Both the position numbers and the translations under genes were made by a program. A stretch of DNA of 48,992 nt. Origin: an uncultured Eubacterium sp. (GTDB taxonomy: Bacteria > Bacillota > Clostridia > Lachnospirales > Lachnospiraceae). Of this stretch, positions 25,515-34,024 are shown piece after piece. Numbering within the stretch: position 1 is the first letter of the stretch; each line of letters begins with the position of its first letter. The stretch spans positions 1 through 48,992 of the forward strand of contig URAI01000008.1 of assembly GCA_900545725.1 (NCBI GenBank), written 5' to 3'. Below the pieces are notes generated by a model. It was not told the DNA's origin and ran no database searches. It saw nothing but the letters and a program-made list of their open reading frames with translations.

Positions 25515-28292
25515 CTATCTAGGAACTTCTACCATCTCATAAGCTTCTACAATGTCGCCCTCTTTAATATCACCAAATTTTTCAAATACAAGACCACATT
25601 CAAAGCCACCCTTAACTTCCTTCACTTCATCCTTAAATCTCTTAAGAGTTGCAATAGGTCCTTCAAATATCTGTTCGCCTTCTCTTGTAATTCTTACAGA
25701 TGCATTCTTAGTAATCTTACCATCTTTAACAATCGCACCGGCAATATTACCAACACCTGAAGCCTTGAATATCTGAAGAATCTCAGCATGACCAATTACC
25801 TGTTCTTCATAAATTGGTTCAAGCATACCCTTTAAGGCTGATTCTACATCTGCTATAGCATTATAAATTACATTGTAAAGTCTTAAATCAACCTTTTCTC
25901 TCTCTGCTACTATTCTTGCCTGATTATCCGGTTTAACATTGAAACCAATGATGATAGCGTTAGAGGCAGATGCTAAGACTACATCGGATTCATTGATATT
26001 ACCAACACCACCATGTATAACCTTAACTACAACCTCATCATTAGAAAGCTTTAACAGGCTCTGCTTAACAGCTTCTACTGAACCCTGTACATCGGCCTTG
26101 ATAATTATTCCGAGTTCCTTCATATTACCAGCCTGAATCTGCTCAAATAATGCATCAAGTGAAACCTTGTGCTTAGAATCATCAATGAGCTTTTTCTTTC
26201 CTTCGCTGATAAATGTCTCTGAGAAGTTCCTTGCTTCCTTATCCGAATCAAATGCCATAATAATCTCACCGGCATTAGGAACATCATTAAGACCAAGTAT
26301 CTCAACAGGAGTTGAAGGACCTGCTGTCTTAACCCTGCGTCCCTTGTCATCTATCATGGCTCTTATCTTACCATGACATGCACCAGCTGCAACATTATCA
26401 CCAACCTTAAGCGTACCCTTCTGAACAAGTATTGTGGCTACAGGACCACGTCCCTTATCAAGCTCTGCCTCAATTACAATACCTCTTGCCTTTCTGTTAG
26501 GATTAGCCTTAAGTTCATGCACCTCTGCTGTTAATAAAATCATTTCAAGAAGTTCATCAATACCTTCTTTAGTATGTGCAGATACAGGTACAAATATTGT
26601 TGAACCACCCCAGTCTTCCGGTATAAGTTCATATTCAGTAAGCTCCTGCTTAACCTTTTCGATATTAGCACTTGGCTTATCAATCTTATTTACTGCAACG
26701 ATTATCTCAACGCCGGCAGCCTTGGCATGGTTAATAGCCTCTATTGTCTGTGGCATAACACCATCATCAGCAGCTACAACAAGAATAGCAATATCTGTAG
26801 CCTGTGCACCTCTCATTCTCATTGCCGTAAATGCTTCATGACCAGGTGTATCAAGGAATGTTATTGAATGATTATCAATATTAACAGTATATGCACCTAT
26901 CTTCTGTGTGATACCGCCTGACTCTTTTGCTGTTACATGTGTTTCTCTGATAGCATCAAGAAGTGATGTCTTACCATGATCAACATGACCCATTACGCAG
27001 ACAACAGGTGGTCTTGCAACTAATGTATCCTCTGGGTCTTCATCTTCCTTAAGAAGTTCTGCAATTACATCAACCTTTTCCTCATGTTCACAGATGCAGT
27101 TATATTCAAGTGCAATCTCCTCAGCGGCATCATAATCAATTTCCTGATTAATTGTAACAACCTTTCCCTGTAAAAAAAGCTTCTTAACAAGTGCTGACGG
27201 CTGGACTTTCATCTTATCTGCAAGTTCTTTAATCGTAAGTGAATCCGGAAGTACAAGCTGCTTGATTGTCTCTTCTTCTTTCTCTTCCTTCTTTGCTGCT
27301 TTCTTTGCAAGCTGGCTGTTTACAAACTTAAGGTTTTCCTTTGATTCATTGTCCTTACGTCTGTCATTTTTCTTATTATCTTTTCTATTATCGACCTTTC
27401 TTGAATCAGGCTTAGTCTCAAAGATAAAATCATCCTTTGGCGCAGAATCGCGTCTGTCATTACGTCTTTGCTGACCATTTCTGTTATCATTGCCTCTAAA
27501 GCCATTCTGTCCATTTCTGTTATCCTGATTGCGGTCATTTCTATAACCATTCTTGTTATCAGAGTTACGGTCATTATTTCTGAAGCCATTTCTATTATCT
27601 GAATTACGGTCATTTCTGAAACCATTTCTGTTATCCTGATTACGATCGTTTCTATAGCCGTTTCTGTTATCCTGATTACGGTCGTTTCTCTGACCGTTTC
27701 TGTTATCCTGATTACGGTCGTTTCTGTAACCGTTTCTATTATCCTGATTACGGTCGTTTCTATAGCCGTTTCTGTTATCCTGATTACGGTCGTTTCTCTG
27801 ACCATTTCTATTATCCTGATTACGGTCATTTCTATAACCGTTTCTGTTATCCTGATTACGGTCGTTTCTCTGACCGTTTCTGTTATCTGAATTACGATCG
27901 TTTCTATAGCCGTTTCTATTATCTGAATTACGGTCATTTCTCTGACCATTACGATTATCTGAATTACGGTCATTTCTATTCTTGCTGTTTTGTGGATAGA
28001 ACACCTGGGAAATATGAGCTTTCTTATCTTCTTCTGTATTCTTCACCTCAACACTCTTTGTCTCTTTAACCGCTTCTGTACTTTTAACCGCTGTTTTAAT
28101 CTTTTCTGGTGTTTTATTATCTTCTTTCACACTTTTGCCTTTTCCAAATTTATTTTTTATTATAGTTATTTCTGCTTCGCCAAGACCACTGACTGATTTA
28201 TATGTCTTAGTGTCATTATTCAAAGTTTCTATAATCTCTTTTGATGAAATATTTAACTCTTTTGCCAATTCATGAACTCTCATATTTGCCAT
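25515..28292 (-). CDS. infB: Translation initiation factor IF-2 with expanded Arg/Asn repeat linker
   Basis: 925 residues. An N-terminal IF2_N module (MRVHELAKELNISSKEII), a charged linker, then about 13 copies of a 12-residue unit RNDRN(S/Q)DNRNG(Y/Q/F) at roughly residues 104-265. A second IF2_N module follows (TIKELADKMKVQPSALVKKL), then the GTPase domain with GHVDHGKTSLLDA, DTPGHEAFT, NKIDKP and SAHTKEG, and the C-terminal fMet-tRNA-binding domains. It brings initiator tRNA to the 30S subunit. The start follows GAGAGG by 4 nt. It is in the conserved rimP-nusA-ylxR-ylxQ-infB operon. Confidence 0.98.
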   Translation of the reverse strand: MANMRVHELAKELNISSKEIIETLNNDTKTYKSVSGLGEAEITIIKNKFGKGKSVKEDNKTPEKIKTAVKSTEAVKETKSVEVKNTEEDKKAHISQVFYPQNSKNRNDRNSDNRNGQRNDRNSDNRNGYRNDRNSDNRNGQRNDRNQDNRNGYRNDRNQDNRNGQRNDRNQDNRNGYRNDRNQDNRNGYRNDRNQDNRNGQRNDRNQDNRNGYRNDRNQDNRNGFRNDRNSDNRNGFRNNDRNSDNKNGYRNDRNQDNRNGQNGFRGNDNRNGQQRRNDRRDSAPKDDFIFETKPDSRKVDNRKDNKKNDRRKDNESKENLKFVNSQLAKKAAKKEEKEEETIKQLVLPDSLTIKELADKMKVQPSALVKKLFLQGKVVTINQEIDYDAAEEIALEYNCICEHEEKVDVIAELLKEDEDPEDTLVARPPVVCVMGHVDHGKTSLLDAIRETHVTAKESGGITQKIGAYTVNIDNHSITFLDTPGHEAFTAMRMRGAQATDIAILVVAADDGVMPQTIEAINHAKAAGVEIIVAVNKIDKPSANIEKVKQELTEYELIPEDWGGSTIFVPVSAHTKEGIDELLEMILLTAEVHELKANPNRKARGIVIEAELDKGRGPVATILVQKGTLKVGDNVAAGACHGKIRAMIDDKGRRVKTAGPSTPVEILGLNDVPNAGEIIMAFDSDKEARNFSETFISEGKKKLIDDSKHKVSLDALFEQIQAGNMKELGIIIKADVQGSVEAVKQSLLKLSNDEVVVKVIHGGVGNINESDVVLASASNAIIIGFNVKPDNQARIVAEREKVDLRLYNVIYNAIADVESALKGMLEPIYEEQVIGHAEILQIFKASGVGNIAGAIVKDGKITKNASVRITREGEQIFEGPIATLKRFKDEVKEVKGGFECGLVFEKFGDIKEGDIVEAYEMVEVPR
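27500..27985 (-). repeat. In-frame 36-bp tandem repeats inside infB
   Basis: About 13 tandem 36-bp units encode the 12-residue RNDRN(S/Q)DNRNG(Y/Q/F) motif. The units are very similar at DNA level, so slippage or recombination probably changes copy number between strains. Confidence 0.9.
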
Positions 28293-28355
28293 TTAACCTC
28301 TCTTCCGGAACAAACCTACATTTTCTTAACCTATGTCAATCTTCTTATTGTAATG

Positions 28356-28670
28356 TTATTCCAAACCATTTTTTATATGCTTTTCTATTGCATTTTTAAA
28401 ACCTGAATCTAACACTGCAAGCGATGCACGAAACTGCTTTCCAATAGCATGGCCAAGCTGTTCCTTATCACTGTAAAAATATATTGGTACGTTATAGTAC
28501 TTACACATATCCGAAAACATCTTCTTTGTATTGTCTGATGAATCTGATGCAACGACAACCATTACAGCCTTTCCCGTCTTAACAGCTTTTTCTGTGGAAA
28601 ATTCACCACTTACGACCTTTCCTGCCTTCTGCGCAAGTCCTATCATTGATAATGCTTTATCCTGCTTCAA
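28356..28670 (-). CDS. ylxQ: L7Ae-family K-turn RNA-binding protein YlxQ
   Basis: 104 residues of L7Ae/L30e/S12e/Gadd45 fold: MIGLAQKAGKVVSGEFSTEKAV and VVVASDSSDNTKK are typical. It starts with TTG about 10 nt after GGAG and overlaps the ylxR end by 14 bp, so the two are translationally coupled. The cellular role is poorly known; position in the nusA-infB operon suggests an RNA or ribosome link. Confidence 0.88.
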   Translation of the reverse strand: MKQDKALSMIGLAQKAGKVVSGEFSTEKAVKTGKAVMVVVASDSSDNTKKMFSDMCKYYNVPIYFYSDKEQLGHAIGKQFRASLAVLDSGFKNAIEKHIKNGLE

Positions 28671-28935
28671 TATTCATCAGCTCCTTCTTTAGGTATTCAT
28701 ATACTTCTTTATCTACTGCCATCTTAAAAGACCTGTCAAGTCCTTTAGTACTTATAGCCTTTTCAAGACAATGTATATCAGGGCAGATGTAAGCTCCCCT
28801 TCCATTCTTCCTGCCTGTAGTATCTATTATTATACCTTCATTGTCTGTCTTTAATATTCTTATAAGATCTTTCTTATTCTTCATCTCGTGACAGCCAATA
28901 CACTGTCTTTGCGGAATCTTCTTAGTAACGCCCAA
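28657..28935 (-). CDS. ylxR: YlxR family RNA/DNA-binding protein
   Basis: About 92 residues: PQRQCIGCHEMKNKKDLIRI, then TGRKNGRGAYICPDIHCLEKAI, the YlxR (DUF448) hallmarks. The initiator is probably a TTG (28935), 9 nt after GGAG; the earlier TTG directly touches the ribosome binding site. It lies between nusA and ylxQ. Confidence 0.88.
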   Translation of the reverse strand: MGVTKKIPQRQCIGCHEMKNKKDLIRILKTDNEGIIIDTTGRKNGRGAYICPDIHCLEKAISTKGLDRSFKMAVDKEVYEYLKKELMNIEAG

Positions 28936-29027
28936 ATATATCAACTCCTATTAATTATTTATTACAGCTGTAAGATACATACATCCATACAATAAAATAT
29001 TTTTATAGAATATTCTTTTTAAAATAA

Positions 29028-30242
29028 TTATTCTTCAATATCTGTATCTTCAACATTTTCTGTCTGCACATCTTCTGCAGCAATATCGTCAGCTTCAATA
29101 TCGTCAGCTTCTGTAAATGACAATTCTTCATCAAAATCCTCACCAGCTTCATCTTCTGCATTAGCTGCTGCTTCACTCTTGATATCAATACCAAAGCCTG
29201 TAAGCTTAGCTGCCAGTCTTACATTCTGTCCAGACTTACCGATTGCAAGAGAAAGCTGCTGTTCTGATACAACTATTTCAGCCTTTTTCTCTTCATCATT
29301 AGCCATAGCTGATACAACCTTAGCAGGGCTTAATGCATTAACAATAAGCTGTGCCGGATTCTCATCCCATTCAATAATATCAATCTGTTCATTGCCAAGC
29401 TCATTAACAATAGCCTTAACTCTTGCACCATTAATACCTACGCATGCACCAACAGGATCAACATTAGGAATCTTAGCTCTTACTGCCATCTTAGTTCTTG
29501 AACCCGCTTCTCTTGCTATTCCCATTATCTCAACGATACCATCTTTAATCTCTGTAACTTCTTCTTCAAAAAGTCTTTCAACAAGCATAGGTGAAACTCT
29601 TGATACTTTAACAAGTGTCCCCGGCTTTTCTTTATTAGAAACACTTACAACATACAGCTTAATTCTGTCTCCTCTTTCAAAATGCTCTGTCGGAACCTGT
29701 TCATTAACCTTAAGAGTTGTCTGTGTTCTTCCGATATCGACTAAAATATTGCCCTTTTCATCAATTCTTTGTACAACACCTGTAATAATCTCTTTTTCCT
29801 TAGCATGATATTCATTATAAATAGCCGCTTTTTCTTCTTCTCTTATCTTCTGTACAATAGTTCCTTTAGCATTCTTGGCTGCTCTTCTTGAAAATTCTTC
29901 TGATTTAACTTCAACTGTGACAATATCACCAACCTGACATCCCGGCTTAATCTTTCTTGCATCTGCAAGCGAAATCTCAGTTGCTGAAATATATTTTTCT
30001 GTATTTCTCTTGTTATTATCTGTATTCTCAGGAATAATCACCTGTTCAACAACTTTTCTGTCTGAATAAATATGGAAATCACCTGTTACTCTGTCAAGTA
30101 CAACCCTGCCATTTTCTACTGTATTAAACTGTGTCTTATATTCATCCATAAGTGATTTTTCAATTGCATCAAACATTACTTCCTTGCTTATACCATTTTC
30201 CTTTTCAAGCAAATCTAATGCTGCTATTAATTCCTTATTCAT
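29028..30242 (-). CDS. nusA: Transcription termination/antitermination factor NusA
   Basis: 404 residues: N-terminal RNA polymerase-binding domain (LIAALDLLEKENGISKE), S1 domain (EKEIITGVVQRIDEKGNILVDIGR), then two KH domains (VGACVGINGARVKAIVNELG; LAIGKSGQNVRLAAKLTG). It ends in an acidic tail of about 40 residues. The start is MNKELIAA (30242): GGAG lies 7 nt upstream and the earlier ATG overlaps it, the same arrangement as at kdgA. Confidence 0.97.
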   Translation of the reverse strand: MNKELIAALDLLEKENGISKEVMFDAIEKSLMDEYKTQFNTVENGRVVLDRVTGDFHIYSDRKVVEQVIIPENTDNNKRNTEKYISATEISLADARKIKPGCQVGDIVTVEVKSEEFSRRAAKNAKGTIVQKIREEEKAAIYNEYHAKEKEIITGVVQRIDEKGNILVDIGRTQTTLKVNEQVPTEHFERGDRIKLYVVSVSNKEKPGTLVKVSRVSPMLVERLFEEEVTEIKDGIVEIMGIAREAGSRTKMAVRAKIPNVDPVGACVGINGARVKAIVNELGNEQIDIIEWDENPAQLIVNALSPAKVVSAMANDEEKKAEIVVSEQQLSLAIGKSGQNVRLAAKLTGFGIDIKSEAAANAEDEAGEDFDEELSFTEADDIEADDIAAEDVQTENVEDTDIEE

Positions 30243-30310
30243 CTTTATCTCCATTTCATATAAATTATATTACTGTCATTTACATCGGTTGTGAAATATC
30301 TGACATTCTT

Positions 30311-30778
30311 TTAATCGACAAATGCCCATCTTATCATTGCAAGATTAGGTCTGTCGAAAGTCATATCCTCATCATTATCCATTGTAAGAGTTATCGTATC
30401 TTTATCATAAGCCTTAAGCACTCCTGTAAATTCCTTACACTTATCAACAGGCTTATAAAGCTTGATATCTATAAGTCTTCCAATACTCTTTTCATAATCT
30501 CTTTCTTTTTTAAGCGACCTTAATAACCCCGGAGAACTTACCTCAAATATATACTGATCAGGTATATAGTCCTCTCTGTCTAAAACTTCATTAAATGCCC
30601 TGCTTATAAGTTCGCAGTCATTAACAGTTATGCCGCCCTCTTTATCAATGTAAACTCTTAAATACCAGTCGCTGCCTTCCTTCACATATTCAACATCAAC
30701 CAGTTCAAAATTGTTCTCATCGATTAACGGCTGAATTAATTGCTCAGTTTTTGCTTCATAGCTTTCTTTCCTGCCCAT
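30311..30778 (-). CDS. rimP: Ribosome maturation factor RimP
   Basis: 155 residues: LIDENNFELVDVEYVKEG and WYLRVYIDKEGGITVNDCELISRAFNEVLD, then YIFEVSSPGLLRSLKKERDY and the C-terminal SH3-like domain (FTGVLKAYDKDTITL). First gene of the nusA-infB operon, required for 30S assembly. A promoter candidate precedes it. Confidence 0.96.
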   Translation of the reverse strand: MGRKESYEAKTEQLIQPLIDENNFELVDVEYVKEGSDWYLRVYIDKEGGITVNDCELISRAFNEVLDREDYIPDQYIFEVSSPGLLRSLKKERDYEKSIGRLIDIKLYKPVDKCKEFTGVLKAYDKDTITLTMDNDEDMTFDRPNLAMIRWAFVD

Positions 30779-30805
30779 TCATTCATCGCCTTTCTTATAA
30801 AATTA

Positions 30806-30833
30806 ATATTATGAATTATGTTATTCCTGTAAA
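30806..30833 (-). promoter_or_regulatory. Putative promoter of the rimP-nusA-infB operon
   Basis: Minus-strand TTTACA (30828-30833), 16-bp spacer, TAATAT (30806-30811), about 28 bp before rimP and downstream of the tRNA terminator. Confidence 0.45.
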
Positions 30834-30871
30834 CTATGTTTAATATATGTAAATTATATCCATATATTAAC

Positions 30872-30901
30872 GAAAGAGTGGACATTACTGCCCACTCTTT
30901 C
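30872..30901 (-). terminator. Terminator downstream of tRNA-Glu
   Basis: GAAAGAGTGG (30872-30881) and CCACTCTTTC (30892-30901) form a perfect 10-bp stem; the tract after it on the minus strand (GTTAATAT) is only weakly T-rich. Confidence 0.65.
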
Positions 30902-30923
30902 AAAAGTACATATATTACAGAAT

Positions 30924-30994
30924 AGCTCGTAGGGGAGTCGAACCCCTGTCTTCGCCGTGAGAGGGCGACGTCTTAACCACTTGACCAACGAGCC
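30924..30994 (-). tRNA. tRNA-Glu, anticodon CUC
   Basis: Minus-strand cloverleaf: acceptor GGCTCGT/ACGAGCT, D-arm GTC..GAC, anticodon stem TCGCC/GGCGA with loop CTCTCAC (anticodon CTC, reading GAG), and T-arm AGGGG-TTCGACT-CCCCT. The first acceptor pair is G-U rather than the usual G-C, and CCA is not encoded. The discriminator would be the A at 30923. It has its own promoter and terminator, so it is probably expressed as a single gene. Confidence 0.93.
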
Positions 30995-31012
30995 GTAACA
31001 ACTTACTTGCCT

Positions 31013-31041
31013 AGTATATAATGGAATTCCAATAAATGCAA
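31013..31041 (-). promoter_or_regulatory. tRNA-Glu promoter
   Basis: Minus-strand TTGCAT (31036-31041), 17-bp spacer, TATACT (31013-31018), about 20 bp upstream of the mature tRNA 5' end. Confidence 0.65.
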
Positions 31042-31118
31042 GCATTTTTTTGAGTTTTTTTGTATTTTTATAGATACAATCGCAAATATGACAGCATGAC
31101 CGCTAAAGTACTTACTTT

Positions 31119-31195
31119 TTATCCATTACAAGCAAACCACCAGCCGTTCTCATTTTCAACATATATAATATTGCTGTAATATGTACTGTAAGTTC
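31119..31195 (-). pseudogene. Remnant of a GWW-repeat protein C-terminus
   Basis: Twenty-five codons (GTYSTYYSN, then VENENGWWFACNG and a TAA) match the repeat signature of the neighbouring gene at 31285-32370, preceded in frame by TAA. It is a leftover of a second repeat gene or of a longer ancestral one. The remaining sequence between here and 31285 shows no other feature. Confidence 0.55.
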
Positions 31196-31284
31196 CTTAT
31201 TTTTACCCACCCAAATACCTCCATTTCTTTATATAAATATAATGAGTTGGATAGTATACACACTACCCAACCCATTTTATAATC

Positions 31285-32370
31285 TTAATTAATACTTGCT
31301 ATTGTATTTAGCATTTTATCAAAAGAACTGAAACTATCATGACCATAAGTATCTATAAGCCACGTATCCATTGAAGCACTATTAAACTTATTATTCTTAA
31401 AAGTAAGTGATACAACTCCATTATTATACATATATGCAACAACCATTGTTTTACCATCAGCATAACTAGGAAATGTTCTATCAAATACAAACTTATTAAT
31501 CGCCAGCATTTCAGCCTCATCCGTTCCCTCAGGGGCAGATGTTTTTACTGTTCCTTTATCAACATAATAATATGTACCATCATTATAATATGTTCCTGTA
31601 TATTCATTATCTAACAAGCCACCTGCTATTTTAAACAGACCGCCATTATATTCTGCCAAGCCATTGTAACTAAAATCTACCACACCGCCTGATACCTTAA
31701 ACCAATACCCATTATTTTCAGCCAGTCCATAATATGTAAAATCTACTACACCATTATTAAGCTTGAACCAGCCACCGTTGTATTCTACAAGACCGTTATT
31801 ATCAGTATCTACATTGCCATCTACATAATAGCTCCATTTATCAGCTTCTTCATTATATATAAGTCCATTAAGTTTCTCTGCCGGGGTTTCAGACTCGCCA
31901 GGACCCGGATTAATACCCGTGCTTCCGCTACCTACAACACAGCCACCTTCTACAGTCTTACCCTCATATTCACCATTGTAACCGAAGTCTACCTGACCAT
32001 CTCTGATTACCCATTCTCCGCTTTCATTGCTGGCAAGACCATTATAAGTAAAGTCTACAGTACCATTAGTTACTTTCCACCAGCCGTATTCATTCTGTAC
32101 TAAGCCAGTATACCCAAAATCTACAGTACCACCATCTAAGTACCACCAACCATACTGATTTAGAGCAAGTCCACTAAATGAAAAGTCTACAGTACCATTG
32201 GATACTTTCCACCAGCCGTACTCATTTTCTGCCATACCGCTGTAAGAGAAGTTGATTGCTCCATTTTCTACATACCACCAGCCGTATTCATTACATGCAA
32301 GACCTGTGAATGAGAAGTCTACTGCCCCATTGGATACTTTCCACCATCCAAACTCTTTCCAAAGGAAGTA
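31285..32370 (-). pseudogene. 5'-truncated GWW-repeat surface protein
   Basis: The open frame consists of about ten copies of a unit of roughly 21 residues, consensus N-E-Y-GWWKVSNGTVDFSYNGLA, split by a Gly/Pro/Ser linker (GSTGINPGPGESE) and followed by an unrecognised C-terminal domain of about 75 residues. The repeats resemble cell-wall/choline-binding-like modules of secreted clostridial proteins. An internal ATG at 32235 could give 316 residues. However, repeats continue in frame upstream of it to a TGA at 32371-32373, and no signal peptide is present. The upstream sequence belongs to the mobile island, so the 5' end was probably removed by its insertion. Confidence 0.65.
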
Positions 32371-32559
32371 TCATCAAATCGAAAATGCTGATTTGATGCG
32401 ACATTCCACCACATCTATTTCATCAAATGTTACTCTTTTCATATCGTTTTCAAAAACTTTAGTAGCAAATTAGTTGCAATAATTCAATATTGCTTCTACG
32501 AAATCAATGGCAGATATAATCTACTTTTACTACTAAAAACGAATAATCAAATGTGGCTT

Positions 32560-32593
32560 GCGGGTGCTTAACTGTGCCTGCTGCCGCACCCAC
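32560..32593. other. Inverted repeat upstream of the mobC-like gene, possible oriT or operator
   Basis: GGGTGC (32562-32567) and GCACCC (32586-32591) are 18 nt apart, immediately before the ribbon-helix-helix gene. Position next to a relaxosome-type protein fits an oriT or autoregulatory site, but no nick-site consensus is recognisable. A second stem, CATCAAATC/GATTTGATG (32372-32398), marks the truncated-gene boundary. The remaining sequence (32399-32559) shows no gene. Confidence 0.25.
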
Positions 32594-32611
32594 TATGAAA
32601 GGAGCTTTTCT

Positions 32612-32992
32612 ATGAGCAATCAACACAAACATCCAACTATAAGTTTTAGAATCAGCGATGCTGAACGCAAGCAAATCGAAGCCCGTATCCTTGCCAGCGG
32701 CATGATGAAGAAAGATTACTTTGTCCGTTCATGCATCTATAACCACATCTGCGTTGTCGGCAAGAAAGAAACCATATATCCTCTGGTACAGACTGTGAAT
32801 GCATTGTATCTACAGATACTTGATATGCAAAAAGCATTTACATCATCAGACCGAAATATTGATACACTTCCTTCTTCCGATGATATTAAGGAATTACATA
32901 CCGAATACACCAATATGCTTACAGCTATCATTGACCTGCTGGATGGTGCAAAGTATCTGTGGGAAGGAGACCGCAATGAACAACAATCTTAA
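32612..32992 (+). CDS. Ribbon-helix-helix mobilization accessory protein (MobC-like)
   Basis: 126 residues from MSNQHKHP. The N-terminus TISFRISDAERKQIEARI followed by SGMMKKDYFVRSCIYN is the pattern of RHH proteins that assist relaxases (plasmid mobilization MobC type); the C-terminal half is helical. The start at 32612 follows AAAGGAG by 8 nt; an upstream in-frame ATG adds a Cys-rich stretch without a good site. It overlaps the next gene by 17 bp. The nearest relaxase is at 47186-48955 on the other strand, so this is probably the remaining end of a second mobilization module or of the island. Confidence 0.65.
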   Translation: MSNQHKHPTISFRISDAERKQIEARILASGMMKKDYFVRSCIYNHICVVGKKETIYPLVQTVNALYLQILDMQKAFTSSDRNIDTLPSSDDIKELHTEYTNMLTAIIDLLDGAKYLWEGDRNEQQS

Positions 32993-33227
32993 TTTCCTGT
33001 TCGGTATGTATGATTCTGCTACCGACTCCATCATTGTCAATATTAGTGAGAATTCCGTTCTTGTTATCTGTTGTAAGGAATGTAATTCTTCCGTTATCTT
33101 TGAAGAACCGAATGATATTGTATATCTGTACTGGTTGGCAAAAGACTCACCTCTTACATATGCCAAGCTCGCACTGAAAGCAAATGGTCTGCAGGATTAT
33201 GTGGATGGGATGAGTGAGTTGAATTAA
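32976..33227 (+). CDS. Small protein of the mobile element, unknown function
   Basis: 83 residues (MNNNLNFLFGMYDSATDS and on), starting with ATG 6 nt after GGAG and overlapping the mobC-like stop, so translationally coupled. It contains a CC pair and a further Cys (VLVICCKECNSS) but no complete zinc motif. I do not recognise the family. It is transcribed toward the convergent TIR operon; no clear terminator is seen in the 55-bp gap. Confidence 0.6.
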   Translation: MNNNLNFLFGMYDSATDSIIVNISENSVLVICCKECNSSVIFEEPNDIVYLYWLAKDSPLTYAKLALKANGLQDYVDGMSELN

Positions 33228-33282
33228 ACAATCTCATATGGCTGTACAAATAATTAAATTGTGCAGCCACATATACACTAAT

Positions 33283-34008
33283 TTACCATGCCCAAAGAAT
33301 CTTTTTATCATCTATATTTAACATATCATCATGCTCAAATCTAAATATCTCTCTATCTTCATTGACATAAGCTACTTTTAAAGATTTTTCAAAATCTTGT
33401 TCTTCAATTCTACTATACGAAAATCCTATTCTGCAAAAACCATACTCAGTTCCCCTAGATAAATTAACTTTTACATCTACACTGCAATCTCTATCCCACC
33501 TTATCCAATTTTCACCATTCTTAGGATAATACACTCTGATTGTGTCCTTTGCCATTTGATCATTATACAATAAAAAATATTCCCGATACAATCGTTCTCT
33601 ATCATTTACAATTCTTACAATTTTATCACCTACTATTTGATTCCTTATATCATGATAATCCTCATTGTTTAATTCAAACCAATTATCTAAGATTGCCATT
33701 CCCAATGATATTGCAAGTTTTTTTTCGTCATTAAATGCACATCGTTCAACAGCTATCGTAAGAATAAAACTTCTATACAAGTCGTTTAATGATTTATTTC
33801 CCATAATCCATACAAAATGTCTTTGTATCGCAGGAGATTTTATAATATAATCAGCAAACGAATCATCCACTCCTTCCGTTGCTTCACAAGCTTTCTTTAT
33901 AGCCTTTTTCCATAACTCATTATTCTTTAAGACTTCAAACGAGCTACATATGTACTCCGTCACCAAACTTGTAACTTTTTCACTTATCTTGTCATCTATT
34001 TTCTTCAC
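33283..34008 (-). CDS. Unknown protein, third gene of the TIR operon
   Basis: 241 residues from a GTG (34008) 8 nt after AGAGG; the upstream GTG lies inside that site. The N-terminal two thirds are helical and rich in Lys, Glu and Asp; the C-terminal third is predicted beta-rich (VDVKVNLSRGTEYGFCRIGFSY). It has no signal peptide, membrane helix or motif I recognise. It begins 16 bp after the TIR gene stop, so it is almost certainly cotranscribed and functionally linked. It could be a sensor, an immunity/regulatory factor or a second effector; the sequence alone does not decide. Confidence 0.65.
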   Translation of the reverse strand: MKKIDDKISEKVTSLVTEYICSSFEVLKNNELWKKAIKKACEATEGVDDSFADYIIKSPAIQRHFVWIMGNKSLNDLYRSFILTIAVERCAFNDEKKLAISLGMAILDNWFELNNEDYHDIRNQIVGDKIVRIVNDRERLYREYFLLYNDQMAKDTIRVYYPKNGENWIRWDRDCSVDVKVNLSRGTEYGFCRIGFSYSRIEEQDFEKSLKVAYVNEDREIFRFEHDDMLNIDDKKILWAW

Positions 34009-34024
34009 ATGAATCACCTCTTTT

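Noticed and set aside
27320..27973. 217-codon plus Ile/Thr-rich frame inside infB
   Set aside because: It is an out-of-frame reading of the 36-bp infB repeats, with periodic composition and no ribosome binding site.
29179..29808. Long frame opposite nusA
   Set aside because: Antisense shadow of nusA caused by codon bias; no initiation signal.
30924..30994. tRNA-Glu 3' end as attachment site of the island
   Set aside because: The island lies on the 5' side of the tRNA, and no repeat of the tRNA 3' end is visible near the island edge.
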